DNA from: VGRF01 sp964460485
GTDB lineage: Bacteria; Myxococcota_A; UBA9160; UBA6930
Direction of reading: 5' to 3'
Assembly: GCA_964460485.1 (NCBI GenBank)
Contig: CAYWRY010000120.1
Location: 1 to 12,788 of the forward strand
DNA: 12,788 nucleotides
Part shown: piece after piece, positions 12,788-12,788 of the stretch
Position numbering within the stretch: position 1 is the first letter of the stretch
Layout of the letters: each line of letters begins with the position of its first letter
Program-made: the position numbers and the translations under genes
Notes under the pieces: model-generated
What the model was told of the DNA's origin: nothing
What the model saw: only the letters and a program-made list of their open reading frames with translations
Databases searched by the model: none

Positions 12788-12788
12788 G

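Overview
This is a chromosomal window of very GC-rich bacterial DNA (roughly 70% G+C by eye, not counted), with G/C strongly favoured at third codon positions. The gene content (MaoC-type hotdog hydratase, RmuC, spinster-type MFS, TraB-family membrane protein, HtpX, a minimal sigma-54 activator) and the GC-rich style suggest an uncultured deltaproteobacterial-type lineage (Myxococcota, Binatota or a relative). That placement is inference, since there is no rRNA or other phylogenetic marker here. The first 49 bases are pure C, most likely a sequencing or assembly artefact at a contig end.

Layout: a block of minus-strand genes runs from 206 to 6873. In transcription order (right to left) it holds a small secreted lipoprotein of unknown function, a two-half VOC/glyoxalase protein, a TraB-family membrane protein, a PspC-domain protein, a MATE exporter (with a possible leader peptide ahead of it), RmuC, and a MaoC-like hydratase. 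A 125-base divergent promoter region (6874-6998) separates it from a plus-strand block. That block holds a 100-residue unknown protein coupled to a seven-helix membrane protein, the HtpX membrane protease, a GlsB/YeaQ-type small membrane protein, a sigma-54 activator without a sensor domain, a HAD hydrolase and a spinster-type MFS transporter that ends one base before the window ends. No intergenic gap exceeds about 250 bases. I see no tRNA, rRNA, CRISPR array, transposase or phage gene.

How the genes work together: several products act in or on the cytoplasmic membrane and belong to families linked to membrane or protein-quality stress (PspC domain, HtpX, GlsB-like, sensorless sigma-54 activator). 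The cluster may therefore lean towards envelope stress, but this rests on family knowledge and proximity only. The genes are mostly separated by their own promoter-like and hairpin sequences rather than forming one operon.

The most useful sequence-level observations are these. (1) A recurrent TANNNT promoter-like hexamer lies just ahead of many starts. In three genes with no Shine-Dalgarno (SD) sequence it lies 6-8 bases before the start codon, as expected for leaderless mRNAs. (2) Two related REP-like hairpins are built on GGGGTCAGAC. (3) Compact GC-rich hairpins without T-tracts lie immediately after several stop codons. I found no convincing new defence, biosynthetic or mobile system; most of the window is ordinary housekeeping and transport.
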